A program made the translations under genes and the position numbers. From positions 194,960,788 to 195,024,787 of the forward strand of contig NC_053036.3 in NCBI RefSeq assembly GCF_002575655.3: DNA of 64,000 nt, in the 5' to 3' direction. This DNA is from Aegilops tauschii subsp. strangulata. Taxonomy: Eukaryota; Streptophyta; Magnoliopsida; Poales; Poaceae. Numbering within the stretch: the stretch's first letter is position 1; each line of letters starts with the position of its first letter. Shown piece by piece: positions 32,727-44,587 of this stretch. Below the pieces are notes generated by a model. It did no database searches, was not told where the DNA came from, and saw only the letters and a list, made by a program, of their open reading frames with translations.

Positions 32727-35700
32727 ATGGCAACAGAGAAGTCAGCTAGAAAGGGCGGCAGGCAGCGCCATGGAAATACAGCTAAGGATTTGCCTCCAGA
32801 TCTATTTGAAATGTACAATACAGATCCTGAAGAGAGCTATGGCCAGCGCAAGACTCGAATCCAATGGATTCGAAGATATTGGGCAGAGGAATGGATCAAG
32901 TACAACTTTGTAACCCCTGAATATGCAGAGAAGAATGCAATCAAGCGCCCATGGGGAGATATTCTGTATAGAAATCTGCAGCCCAATTCCCAGTCTGAAG
33001 CCATTGCTCAAGGCTTCTACCCATGCATGGTCCGAGGACCGAAGCCAAAACATGCCGACCCATGGTCCCAATCTGTTATGGTGTCGTGAAGACAATCTAT
33101 TCAAGCGCAACTATCAGTTCACAAAAGATTCTGCTGTGAAGAACAAGAAGGATCTGGGCCTGAACTTCAACCCTGGTCCATCTGCTCCTCGGGCTGATGG
33201 CACACGCGATGCCAATCCAAATGTCATCGGCCCCTTCGACAACTTTGATGGCCTCCTCTCTCACATCGCAGCCCAGAGGGCCACCATGGAGCACTCAGCT
33301 GATGACGCAGATTCTGAAGATGCGCCTGCTCCACCGAAGCAAAAGAAGAAGAAGACAAAGGCTTCAAAGCCCTCTGCCGCACCAAAAGCTTCGCATGTGA
33401 AGCCATTGGCAACTGCACCTCCTGAACTCAGTGTGCAATCTGAAGATCTTTCTTGTATCTCCAAGAAGACGGAGAAGCCCAAGAAGAAGCCCATGAAGAT
33501 TTCTGGGCATGAACTTACTCTAGCTGCCGTTCTACGGAACGAAGATGAAACCATTGATCTGTCAAGCGACAAAGATCTTGGTGATGATGCCCTTGAGCTA
33601 CTGATCAAGAGCAAGCAAGAGGCGGAGATCTTCAATGATCTGCCCCTCTTTGACGTGGATATACTGAACAACTTCATCAATGAGTGGTTTGATGATCCAA
33701 GCCTCAGCATTGATGATCTTCAGCTGCCAGTTGACATCAGCGTCACCTTCCACGGAGCCATTGCTAATGAGTTAGCCTTGGCTCAGAAGATTGTTGAGCT
33801 GAAGAACAAAATTGATTATGAGAAGGCTCGCTTCAAGAAGAACATGGCCAAGCTCAGTGTGGCAGATGTTCAAGTCTTCAAGGAAACACTGCATGAGCTC
33901 AAAGAACAGTTTCACAAGAAACGTGAAGAAGCAAAAGGTTCAAGAGAGCGGATGAAATACTTCGCAGAGAAATGTGTGCAAGCACACAATGAGGCAGACA
34001 AGCGCAAGGATCTTGGGCGTCCTGGCATCGACCCCAAGATGGCTGCCAAACAAAAGAAGAAGCCTGCTGTGGCCCAAGCTGAAGCATCAAGGCAGGAAGC
34101 ACCTCGCATTGTCTTCCCTGCCAGCATGACAGGCTCAAAGCCTATGGTCCCCACAACAGCTTCGGAACTGAGAAGACAAGGGCAGTTGAAGCCGAAGCTA
34201 AGAAGCGCAAGCACAAGAATGTTTCTGATGATGCACCATCAAAGAAGAAACTGAAAAAATCTTCAAAGAAAGAGCGTGCTGTGGCCTCTGAGCCTCTTGT
34301 TGTTGAGCCCATTTCTGTTGCTCGTCCTGCCTCCACCAACCAAAAGCGTCAACTTCTGATCCACGAGCCTGCTTTCTCAGAGGCTCCTGATAATGAAGAA
34401 GTTCCAGCTGTTGACCCCATCACAGCTGAAGACATTGGTCATGAAGACAATGTAGTAGATGATGAAGTCCTTCCTCAACTCGAGCACCAACCGGCATCAT
34501 CGCCTGTTCTCACGAACAGCAAACTCATCAGCATTGGTCGTCCTTTGACGCCAATTGCCCAGGATGATTCGTGGGCAGATCGCCCCCAACAAGACATCCC
34601 CGTTCAGGATGAAACTCCCAGAACTCCAACACCTCAAGTCACCACTCCGGTGCTTGACGACGACTACATGGTGTAGACCACTCCATCACCACAGGCGTCA
34701 CCCGCATTCCGCAGGCTTTGCAAAGGCCCTAGGCCACAGGTCACCATGTCAAGCATTCCAGAAGGAGAAGTGCAACAAAGCTCAGTAGCACGTGAAGTGT
34801 TTCCTGAAGCTGTGAATGTCTCTGAGTCTGAAGCAAAAGCTGTTGAAGACATTCCGGCTGCATCAGCCGATGGAAATCAAGAAACGAGAGAAGAAGAATT
34901 AAGAGTTGCCACACCCCCTGTCACTGAAGAAGTCATTCTCGAGGAGAATGTGACTGTGCCCGACCCTCCTGTCATTGAAGACAAGGAGGTTGAAACCATG
35001 GAGGATGCCACCAACAATGATACTGAAGCCAATGACGTTGTCATGGCTGAAGATAATGTGGAGCCTGAAGCCAATGTTGTGCCTGAAGCCACAATGGATG
35101 ATGAAGCCACTTTTCCATCTCCAAGGCCTCACACCATCGAACAGGCCTTCGATCATGGACAGCTGGTCACTGTGAAATGGCCAATCATGGTTCCTCCCAC
35201 TGCTCCTGGACCACAGTATGACTACCATGTGGAGCAGAGGCCTCAGGTCCAGAAGCCTAAGCTCAGGCTACCAAGGCTTCCAGGTGCTACAACATCCCCA
35301 GGATCTTTCTGCGTGAACAGCTTCAGGGCACACAACACTTTCTTTGACAGTGCCAAGAATCCATACTCGAAGCCAAAGATCACTTCTGATCGATTCTGGA
35401 GCTACCTGCAGCGCAACTACTACTCCTGCATCCTCTACAATCAAGAGTGAATCTTTCAACACATGTGTCTTGATTGTGAAGCTATTGCCGGGCTGCCCTG
35501 TTTGGAAGAAGCTCTTGACTTCTTCAGAGAGGTTGGTCTTCTACAGTTCTTCACTAACAAAGAGCACTGGAATGAAGAGCTCTTCCTGCAGTTCTACGCC
35601 ACACTTCACATTCGTGGCTACAACAGGGATCCGAAGACATGGATCCTTGAGTGGATGTCAGGCAATGTGCACCATGAAGCCAAAGCTCAAGACATTATTG

Positions 35701-36561
35701 AGCTTACTTCCCTGCCCACTCCAGGTGAATTATATGAGCCTGGTTGTCAGCTTCACAGTAATGAACTACAGAGTATCTTTCAGCGGCCTGAACCAAATAT
35801 GAGTCAGATGCTCAGCATGATGAAGCCATTGCCTCAAGATGCTGGATATCCCAAGGAATTCTTCGTCAAGAACCTTGAGTACCTGCCCCGCACAGTCTAT
35901 CACATTCTGAGGCGTACTCTATGGCCCATCAAGGGACACTCAGCTGAAGCCAAACTTGAAGGAGCCATGAAGAATTTGGTATTCTATATTGTCAATGGCA
36001 TCAGATTCAACTCCCAGGATTTCTTCATCAGACAACTTGCTGCATCTGGGATTTATCTGTTTGGTTTGAAGTTTTATGCTCCATGGGTGATGCGCCCCAT
36101 CAAGCTTCACTCTTCTGTCGACTATCAGCCCTCAGTGCGTAACCATCTTGTCTTTTTTCCTGAGGGTGATCTATCAGTTGATGCCATCTACCCCGAGCCT
36201 GCCAAGGAGCCACTTTATCTTCATAATGCTGATCACCAAAGCTTCTCGCAACCAATGGAGGGTATTCTTGCTGCAACTCGAGTCTATCCTCTGGCTAGAA
36301 ATATGCGTGCGCCTCATCGGGAAAACACTGAAGCCACTGACAGTACCATTGCTCAAAGACCTCGGAAGCATTCTCGTGTACTCAATGACCGAGAGCTTCT
36401 TGTGGCCTTACATCAAAAATAGGATAAGCACCATGACTAGCTAAAGCGTCAGATGTAGAGCCTCTTGGTGGATGTCAATCGCATCCGAAACCTCGCCACC
36501 AAGAACTCGTTCGTTGCTCATGAAGCCTGTCGGCGGTCCTGGAAGAGCCTCACTCTGCTAT
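32727..36561 (+). pseudogene. Extra (env-like position) ORF of the SIRE-type host element, main part
   Basis: Starts at ATG 32727 (MATEKSARKGGRQRHGN). The N-terminal part (to about 33060) has a Trp/Arg-rich block (IQWIRRYWAEEWIKYNF). After a frame slip near 33060 come a Lys/Pro/Ala-rich basic stretch, an acidic part with FNDLPLFDVDILNNFINEWF, and a strong Glu/Lys coiled coil (33780-34010). A second slip near 34200 returns to the first frame: a long acidic Pro/Glu/Val-rich region, then a folded-looking C-terminal part (35463-36420: EEALDFFREVGLLQFF, YATLHIRGYNRDPKTWILEWM, RTVYHILRRTLWP). In-frame stops lie at 34674, 35448 and 36418. The rest lies beyond the inserted element, at 48454-48731. 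The place after pol is where SIRE elements carry an env-like ORF; I see no clear signal peptide or membrane segment. Confidence 0.78.
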
Positions 36562-37019
36562 TGTGATGCCCGGATAATTAAGCTACCGTAATTCCACGTT
36601 AATGGTGCCATGTCATCGGCATTATTGTTGCTAATCTCGCCTTAGTTCAAACACGAGTCAAATTCAAATTCAAATAACAAGCAAAATATTATTTCTTCAA
36701 ACAGTAAATTAAAAATGTTACTTGGGTTGCAAATATTCACTAACTAATTGTCATTTATTAACCAACATTTTATAAGGTGGCTGAGTGTCCTAAAATAAAT
36801 GAAACATGGGCCAATTCATTGTTTAAAATGCTTTTCCTAATTTATGAAAATACAAACTAATTTAATTAACCCCCCCCCCAATAATTTGTTGCAGTGTCTA
36901 ATATTGCATCACTAAATATGTGCCAAGTTTCATATTTTATAAAACTCATTTACTATTAAAAATAAAGTCAAAACAACAACATCAAAGGAAAACAGAAAAG
37001 GTTAAGTAAAAAAATCCAC

Positions 37020-38030
37020 CTCCCCCAGTGGGCCTCGTGGCCCAGCTGGCCATTCAGCCGGCCGGCCAGGCCTGCCCACACGGCCCACCCCACTCCCCCG
37101 GCCTACATACCCTCCCCCCGAAACCCTAACTCCACACCCCCACGATCCCCCACTCCCTTTGTTCCCTCCCCGATCCAGATCGGGGCAACCGACGCCCCCG
37201 ACCCCCCCTCGCTGCCGTCGGGCGCCATGGCCTCACCGCCCTCGTCGCCGGCGGCCCGAACGTCGCTCATTGCCCGCCTCGCCGCGCCTCCGTCCTCCTC
37301 CGCGGCGTCACCTCGCCGACGCCGCTTCGCCGCCGGACATCCCCTGTCTCCCCCGCCTCTACTTCGCCCGGCGCCGTCGGACGTCCTCCCCGTCCTCCTC
37401 CCCAACGGCTCCATCAAGCCTCGCCGCCCCCCCCCCCTTTTCATGACGAACGTGAGCACCTCCCCGTGCTCCCCCTCTACCCCCCCCCCCCCCCCCGTGG
37501 TCACCGAACTCTCGCGCGCACTCTGCCACGTCGGGCCTCACTCACGCGCGCGCGTGCCCTGCTCGCTGCTGCTCGTGGACCTCGCCCGCTAGCCGTCGTC
37601 GTCCGCCCGCGCCATCGCCCTGCTTGCGCCACGGCGCGCCCGCCTGCACCGCACCTTGTGCGCCTCTCCCCCTGCTCGCTGCTGCTCCGGCACGGCTCTG
37701 CCCGCGCCACAGCGTAGCCGCCCGGTCCAGCCCCGACCGCGCACCCGCGTCCGACCACCCAACCACGGCGACCCCCCCCGCCTTGCGCCCCACCTCGTCA
37801 TCTCGCCGCGCCACCACTTCCCGCGGCTGCTACTGCCCTGCGACCGCGCGCCGTCGCCGTCGTGTCGCCGCTCCAGCCGCCTGGGCGGCGCAGTGGCCAC
37901 CGGCCTCTTCTGCTCCGGCGCCCTGCCGGGTCCGCCTGCCCCTGGGCGTGCGCCCGCTCGGGTTGCGCCCCGCGCCCGAACCCACTAAGACCCTAGGGCC
38001 AATGACATGTGGGGCCTAGCCCCAGAACGT
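37020..38030 (+). promoter_or_regulatory. GC-rich, promoter-like block in the long LTR
   Basis: About 1 kb with many CpG sites, starting with a leader-like CCGAAACCCTAACTCC. Open frames in all six directions (for example 37227-37592 plus, 37103-37504 minus) come from the lack of AT-rich stops. The plus frame beginning MASPPSSPAARTSL (37227) starts identically in the other LTR (45260) but the two diverge by frameshift after about 70 codons, so a conserved protein is not supported. Promoter or leader is inference. Confidence 0.4.
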
Positions 38031-38652
38031 TTCATAAAAAGAAAAGGAGATAAAAAAATAATAAAAATACTTTTAATTAATTAATTAAGTTAATTAATCC
38101 TATTTAATTAATCTAATTAACCTGTTAGTTTAATTAAGCAGTAATTAGTTTAACCTAAACCTTAATCAACCTAACAGTGTATGACAGGTGGATCCCACTA
38201 GACCCACACGTCAGTTTGACCAGTCAACACCTGTGTTGACTGCTGACGTCATGCTGACGTCATCAAACACTGTTCTGGCTAATGTTGAATTAAAATAATT
38301 AAATTAACCCTAAATTAATTTAAATCTTTTAAAATTAATATAAAATAAACCGTAGCTCGGATCAAAATACTTTCTACATGAAAGTTGCTCAGAACGACGA
38401 GATGAATCCGAATACGTAGCCCGTTCGTTCGCCGCACATCCCTAACCTATCGAACTCGCAACTTTCCCCCTCCGGTTCATCTGTCCGAAAACCCGAAACA
38501 CCGGGAATACTTTCCCGGATGTTTCCCCCCTTCGCCGGTATGACCTACTGCCGCGTTAGGGCACACCTAGCACCGCTCATTGTCATGTCACGCATCGTCA
38601 TGCTTATGTTTGCATTGTATTTACTGTTTCTTCCCCCTCTTCTCTCCGGTAG

Positions 38653-38727
38653 ACTACGAGACCGACGCTGCTGCTGCCCAGTTCGACTACGGAGTTGACG
38701 ACCCCTCCTACTTGCCAGAGCAACCAG
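38653..38727 (+). other. 75-bp exon-like segment in the 5' LTR
   Basis: A polypyrimidine tract ending CTCTCCGGTAG precedes it, and AACCAG|GCAAG follows it, resembling a GC-type splice donor. Between them one frame encodes the acidic peptide YETDAAAAQFDYGVDDPSYL (plus PEQP). The segment is preserved in the 3' LTR at 46677-46751. It may be a leader exon of the element's transcript. Confidence 0.4.
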
Positions 38728-40419
38728 GCAAGCCCCCCCCCCTTGATCACCAGATATCGCCCATTCTTCTCTATACTGCTTGCATTAGAGTAGTGTAGCA
38801 TGTTACTGCTTTCGGTTAATCCTATTCTGTTGCATAGCCTCTCATTGTTGCTACAGATGTTACCCTTACCTGCTATCCTACTGCTTAGAATAGGATGCTA
38901 GTTTTTCCATCAGTGGCCCTACATTCTTGTCCGTCTGCCATGCTATACTACTGGGCCGTGATCACTGCGGGAGGTGATCACGGGTATATACTTTATACTT
39001 TATACATGATACATGTGGTGACTAAAGTCGGGTTGGCTCGAGGAGTACCCGCAAGTGATTCTGATGAGGGGGCTGAAAGGACAGGTGGCTCCACCCCGGT
39101 AGAGGTGGGCCTGGGTTCCTGACGGCCCCCGACTGTTACTTTGTGGCGGAGCGACAGGGCAGGTTGAGACCACCTAGGAGAGAGGTGGGCCTGGCCCTGG
39201 GCGGCGTTCGCGGATACTTAACACGCTTAACGAGATCTTGGTATTTGATCTGAGTCTGGCCATTTGGTCTATACGCACTAACCAACTACGCGGGAACAGT
39301 TATGGGCACTCGACGTCGTGGTATCAGCCGAAGCTCTTCTTGACGTCAGCGACTGAGTGGCGCGCCGCATTGGACCGTAAGCTCGCGCTTGTATTAAGGG
39401 GGCTAGGTCTGCTTCCGGCCGCGTACGCAACGTGCTGGTGTGCAATGGGCGATGGGCCCAGACCCCTGCGCGCATAGGGTTTAGACCGGCGTGCTGACCT
39501 CTCTGTTGAGCCTAGGTGGGGCTGCGACGTGTTGATCTTTAGAGGCCGGGCATGACCCAGAAAAGTGTGTCCGGCCAAATGGGATCGAGCGTGTTGGGTT
39601 ATGTGGTGCACCCCTACAGGGAAGTTTATCTATTCAAATAGTCGTGTCCCTCGGTAAAAGGACGACCCGGAGTTGTACCTTGACCTTATGACAACTAGAA
39701 CCGGATACTTAATAAAACACACCCTTCCAAGTGCCAGATATAACCCGGTGATCGCTCTCTACAGGGCGACGAGGAGGGGATCGTCGGGTAGGATTTATGC
39801 TATGCGATGCTACTTGGTGAACTTATCATCTACTCTCTTCTACATGCTGCAAGATGGAGGTGGCCAGAAGCGTAGTCTTCGACAGGATTAGCTATCCCCC
39901 TCTTATTCTGGCATTCTGCAGTTCAGACCACCGATATGGCCCTTTACACATATACCCATGCATATGTAGTGTAGCTCCTTGCTTGCGAGTACTTTGGATG
40001 AGTACTCACGGTTGCTTTTCTCCCTCTTTTCCCCTTTCTATACCTGGTTGTCGCAACCAGATGCTGGAGTCCAGGAGCTAGAGATCCCGAGGATGATTCT
40101 ACATGGAGTTCGGCTTCGAGGAGTACTTAGGAGGTCCCGGGAAGGAGGCCTTGCCTTTTCGATCGTTGCTACTTTTGTGCTAGCCTTCTTAAGGCAAACT
40201 TGTTTAACTTATGTCTGTACTCAGATATTGTTGCTTCCGCTGACTCGTCTATGATCGAGCACTTGTATTCGAGCCCTCGAGGCCCCTGGCTTGTATTGTG
40301 ATGCTTGTATGACTTTTTATGTTGTAGAGTTGTGTTGTGATATCTTTCCGTGAGTCCCTGATCTTGATCGTACACATTTGCGTGCATGATTAGTGAACGG
40401 TCAAATCGGGGGCGTCACA

Positions 40420-43400
40420 AGTTGGTATCAGAGCCAACTGCCTGTAGGAATCCCCCTTTCCAACTCCTTGGCCGAAGTCGAGTCTAGTCATTGAAAACCT
40501 TTTACTAACATGGCTGTGTGGCTTACGGGCCCACGTCGCCATCGGGTGGTATTAGGATCTTTTACTCCTCGATCCTTACTCTGGGACCCTGATCTCTCTT
40601 CTATTCGGGTTAAATGATTTTACTAAATCTGACTCTAGGTTCTCATAACTACGTCTCCCGGAGAGCCCCTTATCACAGATGATCGCCTACTGCACCAGAA
40701 GATTTCGAAGTTACTCCCCGGTACTCTTTCGAGACTTTGTGCTCGTTGCTTTTGCAATTCCCTACCACCGATCTATCCCTATGGATAAATACTTACAACC
40801 GTCGTTCTTAATTCTATTCCATGTTGATCTTGTTAAGACAAGATGCCCCGAACCGCTCTCCGTTGTTCCAAGAATCCTTTGAGCTTACTGCTATACAATT
40901 TTTGCCACCTGAATACCCCTAAGAATAATTTCTCGCACTTCCGAGTATCCGCTCATCCCCAGTTGTTCAGGTGTTTCACAAAAGTCTTTGAAATACTATT
41001 CAATCCTCCGAAAATCCTCAGGAGCCTTTTTGCTCTTGAAATTCTTGCTTATTTGCATTATGATTAATCTTAAGTCTCGTAATCTTATTGGCATCTCTTG
41101 TCATTATCATTTTGAGTCCATTGATTCAATTTGTTGCGAATGCTGGCAATCCTCAATCAGAGCCTAGAATTCATCCTTCCAGCTTAGACGTCATTTGAAA
41201 CGTGAACTGGTTATCGACCAATCAAATTGTCGTCGATTGTACCCCTAAGTCTATTCAACTTATCCATTCTTAATCAGACCATTGGCTTCTGATCGCTTGA
41301 TTTGGAGATGATAATTCCTTTGCATTGAGCTTTGAATTACTCAGTTGTTTTTATAGTCTGATGCCCTTTTGTTCCTTCTTCCTCTGATAGAGTACCGATA
41401 CTCGCATCAGCTCCGTTGTAGACCACAAGACCCCTTGTTGGGTTATTATCCGATAGTGTCCTTCATATTCAATAAGCTTGTGATCATTTCCATGGATATA
41501 TAATGCCTTTGGTAATTTGTATCCTCTGCTTGATAACCATACTCTACTTTTGAGCTGGTGATTTTACTCTTGAAGTTTGAGGTATATGTTTCTAAGATGC
41601 CCCGATGGATTGAACCTATACCTTCCCTAAAAACCGTATGAACCCGAAGGTTTTCACAAGCAATACCCTTCTGGTATTTTACCAGATAATTTTCTACCAT
41701 ACAACTTCATCGAATGCGAGAAGTGAATGAAAGGTTATGCATTGGAGAAGTGGGAGTCGACCTTGAACTTTGTGTTCATGCCCATGGACACGATGTAGAT
41801 CTTATCATTAAAGCTTCTCTTCAATTAATTATTCCCTAGGTATAAGTTCATCTTATATCTGGGATCTGGCCTTTTGCAATCGTGCTTCCGACCATGTTCT
41901 CCTTTAAATACCATTTCTCGTACAAGTTTAAGCACTTGTCTTCTGTAGATCAATACCCCAGTCCAACCTCTACCTTGGTTCGTCGTCGAGTATTACCTCC
42001 CTGGTATCTCAAGATTATCACGGAACTGCATAACTTCTTATGAGTTCTCCATCAAGTATTACATTCTCATTTATTCCAATTTTTCACGGGCTCCAAGTTA
42101 TTAAACACTCAAGGACATCGATAACTGAATTGAGTCCGCATCACGATTAAACAACTCATAGTAATCTCCTTTGCTTACGAGTTTGTACTCGATCACGTCA
42201 TCCCTAGCCTGCTCGGCTATGTCATTATCGTGCCGATTTTAACTGTGCTACCTGGTCCTTATTCCCGGAACACAACTTTTCGACGATGAGCTAAGCTTAC
42301 GTCGACCTTCCTCATCTTATCATTTAGCCTTGGACAACAAGCTTGGTCTCGAGTTTGTGTCGTACCCGTGGTTTCAATAAACTTTCGCTTCATCATTCCT
42401 TTGACTTGATGTCATCGCCGATCGATTACACCTTCATGAAATCTCTCGACAAATGTGTCGTGATCGTCATCAACCTTATGAGCTCTTCCAGGATATCAAT
42501 TGAGTTCATGATGAGAAATACCATCCTTGCCCTCGATGATCTGTGTTATCATCGACCACTTTATTGCCTTCCCACCAACACAAGCTTGTTCGTGTTTGGT
42601 GTTATACCTTGAGTTCCTTGCTATCCAGCAATTGTTCTTCTTTACCTTGGAACATTAACATCTCTTATGTCATCTATGTTGTGAGAATTTCACCACCTCT
42701 TAAGAATTCTTGGTATGGTGATACTTCTCACCATCACCATTATTTCTGGGGTCCTTGTGTTGATTCCAACCGGGGTACCAACAAGTGAGCGGTGCTGTTT
42801 GGATTCTGCCCTTCTAGCAACCCTATTCCTTTGAAGTTAATGGTCGGACGTTCATTCTTAGACTATTGATTATTGAATCACCATTCCGACGTTGGTCGTG
42901 CAACCCAGCCCATATTTCGGGTGCACCTTTCAACCAATGTTTAATTGTGTGTGTTTTCCTCGAGCATACATCATTATACCATTTGAATTGACAAATGTTA
43001 TCTCCATGTTGACATACTTGTGGAAATCCATCTTTTGGAAATCTGGAGGAATTGTCGCTGAGTCCATCAGCCACCCCCTCACCCTCTCCTTGATTTAATG
43101 ATGAACTCTTCGGAACTCGCTTCCATAGTTCAATTCTCGAGAATCTTACAATGTCATCTCGACAATTTGTGTTGCACCTTTCTTCTCAGGTATCCTGAGT
43201 CTGAGTTATCCTGACACCAATCAGATCTGAATCTCGATCAGATGTGATGGTTGGAACATATTTCCAAGAGTTATAACATTGGTCTTATGTGACCCGGTAA
43301 GGTGATGTCGTGCCTAGCACACCTGGCCGGTTGGCCCTATTGTTATAGATTCCTTTTTAGCAAGGTTAGCTACTCTTCCCTGAGGAAATTGTAAGACTTA

Positions 43401-44587
43401 TTCTATAAGTTGTTCCTGATGGATCCTTTTTGTTTCCAAATTCTGATCTTCACCTGTTGACCATGTCAATGCTATCTCGAAGCATGTCTATGGTACTCCG
43501 ATTTTCAACAGGAACATTTGAAGCCCAAAGCTAAATTTTTTCCTGCTCAATTATCCAAACACCGTTGTATGGGTAATGTCATGAAATTTCTCTCCCCTAC
43601 CTAAAGAGTTTTCTACATTATATCCTGACATGGATATCATGCTCAGCTTGTCCTTGGGAAGGACATACCCTTGAAATATGTGTTTAAACACATTTTCCTT
43701 TCCATTGTTCTGTTTAATCTGATGATCACCCTTTTCCTTTCCATTATTTTATTTAATCTTTCTTGTGATCTATATGATCTAAGCAGTAATAATTCACTGC
43801 TTATGTAAACACCTCGGTGTACTACTCTGTCAATAAGACCCTATTACTATTGTTGATGACATTCCAGTAGCCACCGATGGACGAGAACCTTGCCTATTGG
43901 TCCGCCTCGTTCAACGAGCAAGAAAATGGTTCTCTTCGTCCCTCGCCCTTGGTACCAATGATGCTGCCAACATAACTGACTGGTTATTCTCTGACATGCC
44001 TTGCTTACATGATCGTGCAAGACGTCACCCCTCTTCCTACTTTTAACCCACATGGAGGGCCCATAACCCACAGTTCCACAAGATCGAAACATGACTCTTC
44101 TGTACACCCCCTATTCCCAAGGTTGTTCCTCGCGCGTGGCCTCGTATGTAATTCACGGGCCACCTTCCTAGTGATCTATTTTCGTAACAGACGCAATACT
44201 TAATCTCGTTTCTCTGGACACTTTTCGCACTTGGTTTCAGACATCGAACCATTACCTATCCATTTGAAACTCCTCATGATACCTTCTTACTTTGCTCTCG
44301 ATATTTTCTTAAGTTTCAATTCGAGAGTTACTTTCCACCTTCCCCCGATGTTATCGACCAGATAGTCAACCTTGCAGAGGTCCGTTCTCCCGGGCTACCC
44401 ACCCTTTATTCTTTCGTAAGTACGATGGAGTTCCCGAAGCAGAGAAATGAAGACATCAACGTAATGAATTGACCTCTTCGAGAAGAGTAACCAAGACCAA
44501 GAAGACTCGGTAGAATTCGTAACCAGATCTTCCCCCTTACTCCGCCTCCTAAATCTCGGGACGAGATTTCTTGTAGTGGAGGAGAAT
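40420..44587 (+). other. Internal region of the long-LTR element: no gene seen
   Basis: The primer site TGGTATCAGAGC at 40423-40434 is a full match to the initiator tRNA-Met complement. Beyond it are 4.1 kb of AT-rich, pyrimidine-biased DNA with only short unconserved frames. No zinc knuckle, DTG/DSG, YVDD, DDE or chromodomain motif was found. Near the right end an inverted repeat (44551-44569) precedes the polypurine tract (44576-44586). Confidence 0.7.
44551..44569. repeat. Perfect hairpin just before the polypurine tract
   Basis: AAATCTCG-GGA-CGAGATTT: an 8-bp stem with a 3-base loop, 6 bases before the purine tract GTGGAGGAGAA that abuts the 3' LTR. Confidence 0.9.

Larger units (their letters stand above)
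36562..40419 (+). repeat. 5' LTR of the long-LTR element
   Basis: In order: an AT-rich first 450 bp with a C9-10 run; a very GC-rich block (37020-38030) with a CCTACATACCC...AAACCCTAAC leader-like start and an open frame from ATG 37227; an AT-rich stretch with TTAATTAA words (38050-38350); a 75-bp exon-like segment (38653-38727); and a low-complexity-free end to GGCGTCACA. It pairs with 44588-48448. Confidence 0.95.

Noticed and set aside
37103..37904. Several long minus-strand and plus-strand frames in the GC-rich LTR block (also 45130-46048)
   Set aside because: Open in nearly all frames because the block lacks AT-rich stop codons; the readings diverge by frameshift between the two LTR copies and have Gly/Arg/Pro/Ala bias only.
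40423..40434. TGGTATCAGAGC-type words as possible tRNA gene pieces (also 60101)
   Set aside because: They sit one to four bases inside LTR ends and are retrotransposon primer sites; no tRNA cloverleaf surrounds them.
40420..44587. Possible decayed pol in the internal region of the long-LTR element
   Set aside because: I looked for zinc-knuckle, protease, RT, integrase and chromodomain motifs in the available frames and found none; a sensitive translated search could still change this.
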